Source: Rhexocercosporidium sp. MPI-PUGE-AT-0058
Lineage: Eukaryota; Ascomycota; Leotiomycetes; Helotiales
Assembly: GCA_020746875.1 (NCBI GenBank)
Contig: JAGTJL010000014.1
Location: 186,001-250,000 of the forward strand
Length of the DNA: 64,000 nucleotides
Direction of reading: 5' to 3'
In this document: positions 1 through 10,932 of the stretch, one piece after another
How the letters are laid out: each line of letters starts with the position of its first letter
Position numbering within the stretch: the stretch's first letter is position 1
Notes under the pieces: model-generated
What the model saw: the letters and a program-made list of their open reading frames with translations, nothing else
Told to the model about the DNA's origin: nothing
The model's database searches: none
Made by a program: the position numbers and the translations under genes

Positions 1-1120
1 GGCGACATCGCCTTGTAGAGGACCCCAGCCTGCTATCTCGGATACGGTTTTGAGCAGGTAGCCTTTGTTTGGGAGGAAGGGGTGGTTGCGTTGGTCGGAG
101 AGCCAGGTGTGGGATATACTGCTCTTGACACTATCTCCTGCATCGTGACGGACCGTAGGACTAGCATTTGCTGCTAGACCTGTGACTTGTCTCCAAACCC
201 CCGTGTAGCCTACTTGATGCCTCGTTCCTGATTCTGTAGCCCAGCTGTACTTCAACCCCATCCCTTTCAATGCCTCGTCGTGACTGCACCATGGTTTAAG
301 TGTGCTGCTTTGTAGAGCATCAATTGTGACTCGCTTGTCGGGATCACTGAGAACGGGCGTATCGAATGTTGCTTGGTATGCGGATCGTGTTCTCGTTCCT
401 GCTGACGCATTGAGGTTCAGGGATTCTGCGCCTCCGAATATATTCCTCCATGTGAGGTTCCCGTAGGCTGAGCCCTCCACATTGCCTAGATCCGTACCGG
501 TTTTCAAGGATATCCGGCTTCGTTCTTGTGCTTTGAGGTATATGTCAATATCTGTGGGTGTACTTGAAGGATCGGTGGGCGAAGGTCGATCGATAAAGGT
601 ATGCAAAGAGGGGTGGAATATTTCTAGATCATTAGAACTGATGGCGCAATCCGAAGCAGAAGCCTACCGAATCGCCGAAGCTTATCTGCAGCAGTCCCAA
701 CTTCTTGCAGGGCTTCCGCTAATGTGTATGGAGCATCTCTATTTGCGCTGAGGAGAGGATCGAATATCCGGTCCAGAAACGCACGGCGAGTGTGGTTCAA
801 CCCTATGACCCGGATCGAGGAGACGGTGACTGGGAGAGAGGAATTGCTACCAATCTGTCACTGTGAGCTTCCGCTATTATACAAGGGCATCGAGATTTGC
901 ATACCAGTTCCATCAACCTCTTCTGTGCCTTTGCATTCTGAGCAGCTTCTCTCTCTGCCACCAGCTTGGCCTTCTCTTCTGCCTTGGGATCCTGTTTACG
1001 GAGACTCTCAAAGAGCTGGATGGGTTGAATCAGCCATTGTATCTGCTAGAAATCACTGGGTAAAGAGCGAAGAATGACGAATAGGCTTACATCGTCTGCT
1101 GATTCCGCAGGATTGGCCAT
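1..1120 (-). CDS. SAM50: SAM50/Tob55 outer-membrane beta-barrel assembly protein (3' end outside window)
   Basis: Omp85-family core subunit of the mitochondrial SAM complex, which inserts beta-barrel proteins into the outer membrane. Exons (complement): 1091-1120, 905-1042, 668-854 and 1-623; introns of 44-50 nt, all GT-AG, and the frame stays open through all four. The visible 326 codons start MANPAESADD, continue with an acidic/Ala-Lys helix, then a POTRA-like segment (about residues 57-140, containing SIRVIGLNHTRRAFLDRIF) and the first barrel strands (NLTWRNIFGGAESLNLNAS). The rest of the barrel lies to the left of the window. The start is the only ATG in frame with the first exon. It is divergent from UBC6 across about 450 bp. 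The family is recognised from sequence; confidence is high. Confidence 0.9.
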
Positions 1121-1569
1121 CTTGACTCTGTACACTGCCAATGGACGGCTGTGAGGTGTGATGCTCGGTTGCTTTGTTTTGATTTGGCTTGAGTTGATTT
1201 GATCTCCAGGCCCACCAGTTGATACTCCTCGGCTGGAGGAAGGCTCACGCTTACATAATCTCAGCCTTGGGGGGACTCACCTCACCGCCCGGCAGTAATC
1301 ATGTGCTTCAGCAACGACGTCAAAGAACCTTGACAGACTGAGTAACTGGGCCAGTCTCTTAGAGACAGCACAGCACAGCACCCACACGAACTGTCTCCAA
1401 CTCCCATCAAAACTTACCTTCCACCACTCCAGATTGTTTCAAACCTTCCTCGCAGGCCCTGGACTCTTGTTTCCGCACACGACCAAACACGATCCAGACA
1501 ATTGTTCTGTCCTCTAAGCCTCTCTCTCCGGCATCCCTTGATAACGTCAGCCTTGGGTCTCAAACCAGC
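1121..1569. promoter_or_regulatory. Divergent intergenic region SAM50/UBC6
   Basis: About 450 bp between two oppositely directed start codons, so it must hold both promoters. No TATA box stands out. The UBC6-proximal half is pyrimidine-rich (stretches of CT around 1380-1540), as is common in fungal core promoters. Confidence 0.5.
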
Positions 1570-2503
1570 ATGGCAAGTCGAGCAGCCAACAACCGGGTAG
1601 AGACCTCTGCATCTGCGAATAATGGCATGAATAGCTAATAAAGAGACAGTTGACCCGGGAATACCAAACCTTATCCACCAATCCCACTCCATTCATCTCT
1701 GCCCACCCCTCCGAGGCCAATATTCTTGAGTACGTTTCCTCTCTACTCCCCTCTTCCTTCAATCCTCCATGTACTAATGTTCGCAGATGGCATTACATCC
1801 TCACCGGCCCTCCAGATACACCCTACCACAATGGCCAATACTGGGGTACCCTCATCTTCCCAACAAACTACCCCTTCGCACCCCCGCAATCCGAATGCAC
1901 ACCCCCTCCGGACGCTTCCAACCCTCCACCCGTCTATGCCTCTCAATCTCCGACTTCCACCCTAAATCCTTCAATCCAGCATGGAGCGTAAGCACCATCC
2001 TGATCGGCCTGCTATCGTTCATGACCAGCGAGGAGATGACGACAGGCAGCGTTGGTGGGACCGATGCCGAGCGTAGATGGGCCGCACAACATAGCCGCTG
2101 GTGGAATTCGACTGGTGGAGGTAGCCATAAGGATATCACGGGCAAGACTTCACAGAAGGGTAATATCAAGGCTGGGGATGGAGGTGCCAAGTTCGCGGCG
2201 GAGTGGCCGGAGGTGGATGCGGAGAATTGGAAGTGGATGAAGGAGACCAAGGTGGATATCATGACAGGCAATCCGGCTCGTGATCCCAGCGCATCGACGA
2301 GTACGAATTGCGGTCCAGGCATTGGGGGGTTGAAGAGACCGAGAGGGAGTCAGCCTGTCGTTGGGGCTGTTGTAGAGGGTGGTAGAGTCGTTGGGGAGGA
2401 GGGGAAGAGCTGGATCAGGCGGAATAAGTTATTGGTCGTTGGGGGACTGATCTTCACTTATGTCTTGATCGCTAGACTTCTGGGAGAAGGACCTGGGACT
2501 TAG
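1570..2503 (+). CDS. UBC6: Ubc6-like tail-anchored ubiquitin-conjugating enzyme E2 (one-base frame break)
   Basis: ER-membrane E2 of the ERAD pathway. Exons 1570-1596, 1650-1729 and 1787-2503; introns of 53 and 57 nt with CTAAT branch points. The protein starts MASRAANNR-LTREYQ. The UBC fold runs to about residue 165, with ILEWHYILTGPPDTPY, then the active-site Cys in STRLCLSISDFHP (Cys87 in the corrected frame, the same position as in yeast Ubc6). A hydrophobic tail (LLVVGGLIFTYVLIARLLG) is the C-terminal anchor. The reading frame changes at the five-C run 1881-1885: upstream reads YPFAPP, downstream reads AIRMHTPSGR in another frame. The exons sum to 824 nt, so one missing base restores 274 aa. 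No other damage is seen, so a sequence error is likelier than a pseudogene. Confidence 0.9.
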
Positions 2504-4830
2504 GAGAGATATACGGCTGGTTGGGACAGATGGCGTTTAGGGCTGAAGCGTTTGTTTGTATCATCATAACATTCTTTCCTTTCTATGTAGGGTAGCATGG
2601 CGTTTGGTAGGAAATGATAGATCGGGGACAGCTCTTCTAAATGCTTGTTCTCTCATTATCATCTCAGTGCACTGCGTTAATTGATTGATTATTTTATCAT
2701 AAAGATCACCAACCCGTTCTCTCGACCAACACACCACTCGCAGACCCGAAATGAGCGGCGGTACTTGCTATGAATACTATTGACTCGCTCGACTATGATG
2801 TCACACACCTGCGAAGCACTCACGTAGGCCCCACAAGGTTGGTTGTTCTCGTAATCGTGTTCATAGGTCCTGACTGTCCGTTAGAGGACATTCACGGTTT
2901 CCCAATCAATTATCAATGTGGATGGGAATTTTCTCCGGGGGAGGGGGCGGGTGATTCTCTACAAATCGTCGCATTTTCATTACCTTTCCAAAACACTGGT
3001 GTCATTCAAATTCCTATTCTCAACTCCCCTATTCCACTCGCCACGCGAAACATATACGGTATTACTTGAAGTCCAAGCCTGGTCTAATTCAACATTCCAA
3101 AAGCAGTTTCAATACACGGGGAAAGCTAAGTAGATCGAAGGCACAAATAATATTGTGATACAACTGACATCTTCTTATGGTATCTTCAATGATTCCTCCG
3201 CAGTTTGTCAAGTTAATTATTTTACCTCTGGGAGCTTTATACTCTAGTCGTGTCTAAAACAAAGGATTGATTTCATTGCAAGTTCATGAGTAGAACAAAT
3301 CAGGCGATATGAAGCCTTGATAATCATGAATTGCCCTATGTTTCCGGCCATGTGACAATCTTCCGTATTTGAAACCCTCGGTTTTCTCCGCTTCTAGGAA
3401 ATACATAATATCTTATTCCCCCGTCATAGCAATGTGCCCTAGGCCAGGAAGACAGCCTACTTGCGCATGCGTCCCTAGTGCCCGAAGCCGTTTCCACCGT
3501 CAAGTCCGATAATATATTATTTGAGATGATCATCTGCACTTAGAAGCTCGCAAATGCAAAATAGTACTCTGTGCTGCTGTAGAAGTCCCTAGGAAGTTGA
3601 TCTTTTTTCCAAGTTGCTGGCATTTTTTGGGACGTTGTCGACTCTGACATCGGCATGTGCAAGCAGTGGACCCCTGCTGGTACTCGACATCTGAGATCAG
3701 ATCTGAATTGGGTGACTGGGAGACAATGAAGTATCTTGTAATTGTCACAAATGGAGGATGGCTGGACCGCAATTTGACCGAGATCCACTTTCCATCTCTT
3801 GGTAACAGTATGGGTGTCCGATGTGTTGCCTTCTGAACACCTCAAAATACTTCAAATGGGGGTATATATTCACTTGCTTGACTGTGAGTCATGTCATTCC
3901 TGAAATTCTAATCTTTTAAGAGGTCGAGTGAGTTCAATGGCAGTGAATTAGATTTTGGTCCTGTAACTACTGGGAGTTGTAAAGTGTCTATGTCTCAGTA
4001 CCGTATATAATGACGCGCTCCATACTTTTAAAACGATGCGGAGAAGAGACTGGATTAAGAAGAAAAATCTTCCGAGGGTGTAATGGAATTTAATTTTGGC
4101 CGGGATTTGATTTCATACACCTCACTTCCAGCAAATTGTTTAGGAAGACAGTATCATCTAATTCTGTTGGGATGATCGTCCGATTATTGTTTCTTGGTTA
4201 TTTGATAGCTTGTTGCTGTAATGTAAATTCTTACTATCGACAAAACATAGTATCGAGCACCTAAAATCCAAAAGTCAGGAATCATTCGATCATTACAGTG
4301 ATGGATCTATCACTCTCAAATTTAAATTATATAATGTCTTTCGGTCCATGGTTATTTCCATTCTCAGCCGAAACCGAATTCACTTGCTCATCTCATGGTT
4401 CTAAGAACTTCACCAAAATTGATGTTCTCTCTACCGCCGCTTTCAATCGTTTAATTTGCGTTTTGATCATCGAGGCATACTAAGCCTGGTATCATAAGCT
4501 TTTGCGATGCCGGATGCGGGGTACTCTTTGTTTACCAACTCTCGCTTAAAATTTACCCCGCCTGTTTGCAAGTACTTGACGAGTCTTTGGGCTCTATCTT
4601 TGACATTTAATCAGCCATTCACAGTCGCAATAAGAATTCTTTATTTCCTTCTTGCATTGAGATCATTCCTCAGCTACCTAATCGCGGGTGGCTCGATCCG
4701 GCGAAATGGGCAAAGAAATCCAAAGCACAGTGCACTACTCGAAGTAGAGTCATTATCTGCGTTGCTGCTCTGGTATGACTGGTGCTACCAACATTTTGAT
4801 GTCATACTTGTCAGAGTCAGTAAGTTGAAT
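2504..4830. other. Gene-free stretch
   Basis: I see no convincing gene here. The open frames are short, lack family signatures and have no matching splice sites. Composition becomes AT-rich from about 3.2 to 4.5 kb. It contains the 3' region of UBC6 and, at its right end, the promoter of the 2EXR gene. Confidence 0.5.
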
Positions 4831-6008
4831 ATGGGGTTCAATATACAGCAGGTCAGACCTGTGCAATCTACTCAGCTAATGCAAGCAACTCCGGCAGCAC
4901 AATCTGCAACAGGAGAGTCATCCCAGCCATCTCAGCCATCTCAGCAGAGCCAGGGACCTCACCCGGCTTACAATTGGTTTCGATTCAACGATCTACCTTT
5001 CGAAATTCAAGCTGACATCTGGGAATTGGTGACGATACTCCCAGGATTGATATTCCCAGCGGTTACTGGGAGCCAAGCCAAGGATACGGCCGCACCATCC
5101 AAGTCCACATTACCCAAACGGCCTCGTATCAACCTATACCTCCTGCTCCTATTGTTGGCCGACAGCCTGTCCCTCCAGGGAGATATCAATATACGTGGAG
5201 GCTATGGGGAACCGATCGCTCAAACCCCTTCAATTTCATCAATCGAGCGTCATGGGAAGCGTATCAGACACAGAACCCACACACTCTAGAGCTACGCGAT
5301 GATGCAAGATCTGAAGTAGTGAGGCTCAATGCTGATCGCGACACGATGTTTATGGACATCCAATCGTTGTTCGCACTCAGTGATTATGCTACCCCGAATG
5401 GTGTGACCGGCTTTGGCGGTCGAGCATTCGGATATGGACCCCCAGCGGCTCAGAGAAGATTGCGACTACTCGGATTTGAGAATATTCAACATCTCGGGAT
5501 TCCAATTCCATATCCCCCTCTGCGGCAAGGTATTACATGGCTCAAGCAGAATGTCATGACAGGTCCTATGGACCAATTACCTACTCCGCCAGGTGTTTTA
5601 GGAGACAGAGCTCCATATCCAGCTCTTAGAACCCGACCTACTATTGGAGATGACTACAGATTTCTTGATGACGACGACGATCTACCGGTAACTAATCGAT
5701 ACAGTCTCCGCAACTATCTAGTACGCCAGCTACAGAATATATTCAACGTGCGCTCGTTCAGGGATTTGCCACTACATACCACTGCATTCATCACTACACG
5801 TAAGGCACTCGTTGTGAACCGAGGGGGGGCTGCTAGAGAGTTTTTCATGCGACTTCCTACCGTAGAATCTGAGGATCCAGGCAGCGAGTCTGATGGCTCT
5901 GATCCAGGACTTCCAGGCGGGGGACCTGAGCCTGAACTATCTGGCGAACTTCAAGCCAGATACAACCAACTGCTCAAAGGATTTCACAACGCGCCCAATG
6001 CGAATTAG
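4831..6008 (+). CDS. 2EXR-domain protein (one-base frame break)
   Basis: Fungal protein with the 2EXR domain, a module named for its EXR-like motifs that is abundant in ascomycetes; molecular role unknown. The N-terminus (residues 1-48) is Gln/Ser/Pro-rich. The domain starts at FRFNDLPFEIQADIWE (about residue 50) and continues with a segment ending in RDTMFMD. The C-terminal tail is acidic and Gly/Pro-rich. The frame changes near 5038-5043: upstream reads ..WELVTILP, downstream continues RIDIPSGYWEPS in another frame. One extra base in CTCCCAGG would give ILPRIDIP, the usual PR-hydrophobic step of the domain. The length is 1178 nt, one short of a multiple of three; corrected it is 392 aa. The start was chosen at MGFNIQQ because upstream codons look non-coding. 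No intron found. Confidence 0.75.
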
Positions 6009-7621
6009 TTCTGGTGCGTAAAAGTTCCTCTCTGGATCACGGCCTGCTGCTAGATCCCACTTCGTCATAAATTCAATACATATCAATTCTCTGCCAAGTG
6101 CTGGAAATGAATTGAAGATATGCTTACTATTATACGCCGCACCTCCAGCGGTAGACAGTTAAGTGAAGGTCGGAGCCCCATAGTTGTGCTTGAACTTGAA
6201 AATGTTTGACAACTTGAATCTCAGAGATACAGTAGAACATGAAAAGCGGATTGTGCAATCAAACATAGAGGAAGGCGGCTAGATAGGAGTGAAAGGAAAT
6301 AAAAGCTGCAGTCATGTCCATTCTGCATGCATATACGCCTCAAAGAACAGAATTCTTAACCTCTCAATTGTGTACACAAAGAGACCGCGACTGAGACACA
6401 GGGGTTCATGATGCGCGACAAGTCCGGAGACTGTCCCACTGCAACAAAGGACACCAGATCTCGGATTATGGCAGCATCGAAATTGTCTATTTCAACTTTT
6501 CTGTCTTGTCCTCTTCTACTTGAGAGGAAGGCGCCTTCACTTCTATTGTAATCGTGCACAAAGAGAAAGACACCCGCCATGACTGCAAGGACGTGCTCTT
6601 CAGAAAGATCGTGGAAGTCAATACAGCATTTAGTAGGATAGTGTGAGAGTTCTAAGATGGATGTGAATTGAGAAATCTCACGTAGGAGCAAATGCAGCAA
6701 GGATATGCTGGTTACATCTACAAGGTACCCGCATGGTCGGAATAAACAGATGACCGAAGAAATCCACCTGGCAAAGACGGAACCAAACAAGGCAGAGAAA
6801 AACGGTATTAAATCTTACCATCGCAACTGCTGCGTGCTATGGAGGATTCCCGAAGTGACTTGCGCATATATAACTTCGACAGCGCATTGAGGTCGCATCG
6901 ACCAAATCAGGTCATAAGAAGTCGACTATCACTTGAAATATCTTCAGCCCTGCAGGTTAAAAGAGCGAGCGATATTTTGCACTGAAATGATCGCCGAATG
7001 CACGTCAACTTAACGTCAAAAGATGATCTTAAAGTCTCCGTAGCGGTAGATCGAAACCCAGTAGGAATGGTCGTCGAGCCGCTCTTCTAACCCTGCAGAC
7101 CAGCTAGATGCTAACCTACGTCTGCCAAGAGCTTCTGTGTTTTCTCATCCGATATGGCACCACCATCTCCAGATCTCCAGATCATCAGACGCAAAGATCG
7201 AAAAATCTTAGTCAACCAGCTGAAAAGATGGCAAGTGATAAGCAGGTATGAGGTCCTCAACACGAGTCAGCCAATGCCACGATCCCGATCCCGGGTCCGG
7301 CGCAGCGCCAAGGGGTTGCTCGGCTGCAGCTCCAACCAGACCTCTCCTTGCAACGTACATTATGGAACAGAACAACCCTGAGATGAGTTCGTCTGTTCGT
7401 CATATTGATCCTTCGGATGCACCAGCAACAGCCAGCTCCTTGCAAGCCAGTGCGCTATTATGTCAATCGTTGTCCGTTTCGTCCTGCGCGACATAGTAGA
7501 AGGGCTGTGCCACCCGCCCCGCCAGATCAGTTTCACTCCTTTTTCGTATATCTGCTCGTCCCTTCTGCCAGCTCAGGATGGACACTTTCTCGAAGAAAAT
7601 GTGTTTTTGGTGCTATTCAAT
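6009..7621. other. Intergenic region
   Basis: Apart from the weak candidate at 6356-6790, nothing convincing. The right end is the GH76 promoter, with a pyrimidine-rich stretch just before the start codon. Confidence 0.4.
6356..6790 (-). CDS. Possible small hypothetical protein
   Basis: An open frame of 144 codons with no family signature that I recognise. The second half (..LSEEHVLAVMAGVFLFVHDYN..) has protein-like composition. A GTAAG donor and CCAG acceptor just upstream could join a different first exon (ATG then VDFFGHLF), so the 5' end is uncertain. It may be a chance frame. Confidence 0.25.
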   Translation of the reverse strand: MFGSVFARWISSVICLFRPCGYLVDVTSISLLHLLLREISQFTSILELSHYPTKCCIDFHDLSEEHVLAVMAGVFLFVHDYNRSEGAFLSSRRGQDRKVEIDNFDAAIIRDLVSFVAVGQSPDLSRIMNPCVSVAVSLCTQLRG

Positions 7622-8809
7622 ATGTTGTTTAATAACTTAAAGTCGATCTTCTTGCTCTCGTCGGTCGTCCAGCTCTCCAGCGCGGCAGCAAACGATTACC
7701 AAGCAAATGCCGAAGCGGCCCTCACAACACTTCAACAATGGTATAATACCAATACAGGACTCTGGAATACTACTGGATGGTGGAATAGTGCCAACTGTCT
7801 GACCACAATTGGAGATTTGGCCGCCGTGGATGGACGTGTCAGGTCGACGGCGGAGAAAGTATTTTCAAACACACTTGTGCAGGCACAGAAGACCAATCTT
7901 CAACAGACCAAAGTCATCACCCCTGACTTCAACATGCAAACCTTTGAGGGTCCAAAAATTCCCGCCGATCTTCTCCAAATTGCCGCCGCTGCAAATCCCA
8001 GGGGTTTCCTCAACGGGTATTACGACGATGAAGGATGGTGGGCTCTGGGCTGGATCCAGGCTTTCGATGTCACAGGAAACCAGGATTACCTCAACACTGC
8101 AGTTGACATCTTCAAAGACATGAAGAATGGATCGGAGCCTGACTGTGGAGGTGGAATCTGGTGGGACAAAGCCCAGACGTACGTGAACGCCATTGCCAAC
8201 GAATTGTATCTCAGTGTTGCCTCACATCTGGCGAACCGGGTCCCAGATCAGAAGCAATCGTTTCTCGATACCGCCACAAAGCAATGGGACTGGTTCCAGA
8301 AAACGGGCATGATCAATTCCCAGAATCTCATTAATGATGGTCTCAGCGACAAATGCCAGAACAACGGCGGTACCGTGTGGTCCTACAACCAAGGCGTGAT
8401 CCTCGGAGGTCTCGTGGAGCTCAACAAAGCAGCTCCAAATCCATCATACCTCTCCAAAGCTAATTCCATAGCCAAGGCTGCCATCAAAGCACTCTCTACC
8501 GACGGTGTACTGCACGATCCATGCGAGCCCAACTGTGGAGCAGATGGAAACCAGTTTAAGGGGATCTTCATGCGGAATCTTCAGATTTTGCAGGCAGCAA
8601 GCCCTGACAATGCATATCTGGATTTCTTCGCATCGAATGCAGCGAGCATCTGGAACAAAGATCGGAGCAAGACAGGGAATGAGTTGGGTGTGGACTGGGA
8701 TGGACCGTTTATTGCACCCGCGACTGCTAGTACGCAAAGTTCGGCATTGGACGCACTTGTTGCGGCGGCAGCTTTTCAACGACAGCTGGCCAATGGGATT
8801 TCATCTTAA
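7622..8809 (+). CDS. Secreted GH76 alpha-1,6-mannanase-type enzyme (DFG5/DCW1 family)
   Basis: Glycoside hydrolase family 76, acting on alpha-1,6-mannan chains in wall remodelling or fungal mannan breakdown. Single exon, 395 aa. A signal peptide covers about residues 1-21 (LKSIFLLSSVVQLSSA). The family's adjacent catalytic aspartates are visible in GYYDDEGWWAL (Asp135/Asp136), followed by CGGGIWWD and NAIANELYL. No hydrophobic GPI-attachment tail follows (it ends FQRQLANGISS), so the enzyme is probably released, unlike GPI-anchored Dfg5/Dcw1. The frame stays open 162 nt further upstream, but only the ATG at 7622 places the signal peptide at the N-terminus. It converges on the coiled-coil gene to the right. 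Confidence 0.92.
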   Translation: MLFNNLKSIFLLSSVVQLSSAAANDYQANAEAALTTLQQWYNTNTGLWNTTGWWNSANCLTTIGDLAAVDGRVRSTAEKVFSNTLVQAQKTNLQQTKVITPDFNMQTFEGPKIPADLLQIAAAANPRGFLNGYYDDEGWWALGWIQAFDVTGNQDYLNTAVDIFKDMKNGSEPDCGGGIWWDKAQTYVNAIANELYLSVASHLANRVPDQKQSFLDTATKQWDWFQKTGMINSQNLINDGLSDKCQNNGGTVWSYNQGVILGGLVELNKAAPNPSYLSKANSIAKAAIKALSTDGVLHDPCEPNCGADGNQFKGIFMRNLQILQAASPDNAYLDFFASNAASIWNKDRSKTGNELGVDWDGPFIAPATASTQSSALDALVAAAAFQRQLANGISS

Positions 8810-9558
8810 TGTGTCATAATAATGGAGTTGACAAGTGGATAATAAGAAGACGGCTAGCAAGCAGGGGACCGGATTTGGGTGGAGCTGGCGCGGAGCCGCA
8901 GGCAGGATATTTTTAAACTCTTGGCACTCCGGTTCAGAAACCGGAATATCGATAACACGATCGCATCTAGCAGGGTTCGTCCCAGATTTGCATGATGATT
9001 TGAGTATGATGAGCGGCCCGAGATGGCTTTGTTATTTATGCTTCTTTGGCTATCGACGCAAGCGAGGAAGATCCCCGCAGCTGGAAGGAGCTCGGGACCG
9101 ATGCTGTGGGATTTATCGCGCACATTGATAAACTCAAATTCACAATTTTACAATACAAGAAATTTCCTCGCTGCCTATTCACATGTCAACGTTAAGTCAC
9201 CTCTCCTCGTACATCCTTATTTCTCCGCGTGAATTGTGTCAAGTGACTTCCAAGCGCGCTTAGTGGTTCGAAACGAACTCGAGATCTTGAATTAGATACA
9301 GAAATGGGCACAAGCTCGTTATCACACAGACAGGCGCTGTCACTAACTCTGTATCTTCCTTGGTACGTTACACGCGGCTCGTTTGAGTTTCCTTAATACA
9401 GGGGCACAAAGTCAATAAATCAGATGGTCTTGGCAGGGGTGTTGTTTCGAAACATCATGTATTTCCACTTGATCGTCTCAAAACTTGGGTTGATATACCA
9501 ATTAAGAGTGGGATTTTAATTTTGAACTTCCGTCATGGATTTAAGGTAGAAAACTATA
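8810..9558. other. Convergent intergenic region
   Basis: 3' flanks of two converging genes. I see no additional gene or obvious structured element. Confidence 0.5.
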
Positions 9559-10932
9559 TCATAAAAACTCCGACGACTTCCCAGAATAAGAGTTCAACTG
9601 ATCCGTGACAACCCTGCATATCATTTCGATCATCATCCGTTCCACATCCGTCAACTCTCCAGCACGAGACCAACGGCCAGTCACATCCGGATGCCACTTC
9701 TGACATTCTTTCCTCAAAAGCTTGACTCTCACTGTATCCTTGGGTAATGCGTTCTCCAGAAATGCTTTGACAGTCGAAGCATTAACATCACTAAACGATC
9801 CTGTCCTGACAGGCCAAGGGATGGCATCCCGAAGTGCTCTATCGGTTGATGATGAGATCTTGAAAATTAACCACTGGTCTTGATACCTCGTCCAGGCTTG
9901 GTTCCATTCGGCTTGTTCTCTCTCTTCCTTCTCGCGTTTCTCCCGTGCAGCATTCTCGGCTCGTTCTCTCGCCCGCTGACGCATCCGCTCGTTGCTAGCC
10001 GCATTTTCAGCATCTCGTGCCTTTTTCGCTTCTTGCTCTTTCCGTTCCTTTTCCTTCCGCTCTTTTTCTTTTTTCTGCTCTCTTTCACGAGCTGCCTCCT
10101 CGGCACGCTTTTGCTCCCGTTCTCTGTTTTCTTGCTCTTTCTTCTCCTTCTCACGCATGTCTTGTGCATCTTTTCTTGCTTTGGACTGCGCTCGTTGGCG
10201 GGTCTGCTCAGTATCTCGCCGTTTTCGCGCTTCTTGGGCTTTGCGCTCCTTCTCTAGTCGCTCTCGCTCGAAGCGATTCTTTTCATTTCCCGTTTGATAA
10301 TCCCTGGGAACGAAGTCCTCTTCGGACTCATCGCCCGAACTGGAATCCGATTTTTGGGCGTTCAGATTCTCCTCAAGCTGATCCATCAGCTCTCTTAACT
10401 TCCGCAGTTGCTCCTGTAAGTCCTCCGATGTATAACTTCGGGCTTGAGACCGAGATGTTCGAGATGATCGAGGGTTTTTATCACTGTCAATCCGGTGCAC
10501 TTTGGGGAGTTTGCTGCGCCATTGGGATAGTATGTTCGATGCTTGGGCTTGGTGGAATCGGATACAGAGAGCAGTTCCAGCAATGCTCTTCAATCGAGAC
10601 ACAACTTCCGGATCGCTTGGATGGAGGTATGACATCTCGTTGAGCGTCTCAGTGATCGTCTGTCGATTATGTTGATTGATGGCCATTCGACAGCGCCGTC
10701 CTTGTGAAGGTGCGTAGCCAACACAGGTGATCCTTTGGTAACCTGGGTCAGGGTTGATGATTCCGAGGCTGGCGATAGGATCCCAGAGTTTGGATGAACC
10801 ACAAGAAAAATTGTTGAAGCTGGTCATGGTTGCTGGTGATTCGTAAAGTTGTTTTTCGGGGGAAAGATCGGTCTTGGAGAAATTGAATGGCTGTGACGGA
10901 GAACTTGTGCTGGCATCTGAGTCCCAACTCAC
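9559..10932 (-). CDS. Coiled-coil protein with J-like C-terminal segment
   Basis: Uncharacterised ascomycete protein of 457 aa in one exon. Residues about 40-130 form a globular-looking part with two cysteine-bearing segments (RITCVGYAPSQGRRC and GTALCIRFHQAQ). About 165-345 is a highly charged Glu/Lys/Arg coiled coil. The C-terminus (about 360-457) carries VKLLRKECQKWHPDVTGRW, which resembles helix II and the HPD loop of J domains or the end of NF-kappa-B-inhibitor-like proteins. It may therefore contact an Hsp70, but this is inference. The antisense strand of the coiled coil is also open and Phe/Leu/Ser-rich; that is a codon-bias artefact. Confidence 0.75.
   Translation of the reverse strand: MSWDSDASTSSPSQPFNFSKTDLSPEKQLYESPATMTSFNNFSCGSSKLWDPIASLGIINPDPGYQRITCVGYAPSQGRRCRMAINQHNRQTITETLNEMSYLHPSDPEVVSRLKSIAGTALCIRFHQAQASNILSQWRSKLPKVHRIDSDKNPRSSRTSRSQARSYTSEDLQEQLRKLRELMDQLEENLNAQKSDSSSGDESEEDFVPRDYQTGNEKNRFERERLEKERKAQEARKRRDTEQTRQRAQSKARKDAQDMREKEKKEQENREREQKRAEEAAREREQKKEKERKEKERKEQEAKKARDAENAASNERMRQRARERAENAAREKREKEEREQAEWNQAWTRYQDQWLIFKISSSTDRALRDAIPWPVRTGSFSDVNASTVKAFLENALPKDTVRVKLLRKECQKWHPDVTGRWSRAGELTDVERMMIEMICRVVTDQLNSYSGKSSEFL

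Noticed and set aside
1881..1885. Programmed ribosomal frameshift in UBC6
   Set aside because: No slippery heptamer or structure is evident, the family does not use frameshifting, and similar slips occur in four unrelated genes here.
1650..2503. Two separate genes in the UBC6 region
   Set aside because: The two frames are consecutive halves of one UBC domain; a one-base slip explains them.
9867..10643. Plus- and minus-strand frames rich in Phe/Leu/Ser or Arg/Lys overlapping the coiled-coil gene
   Set aside because: They are shadows of the Glu/Lys/Arg-rich codons of the 457-aa minus-strand gene; no independent signature.
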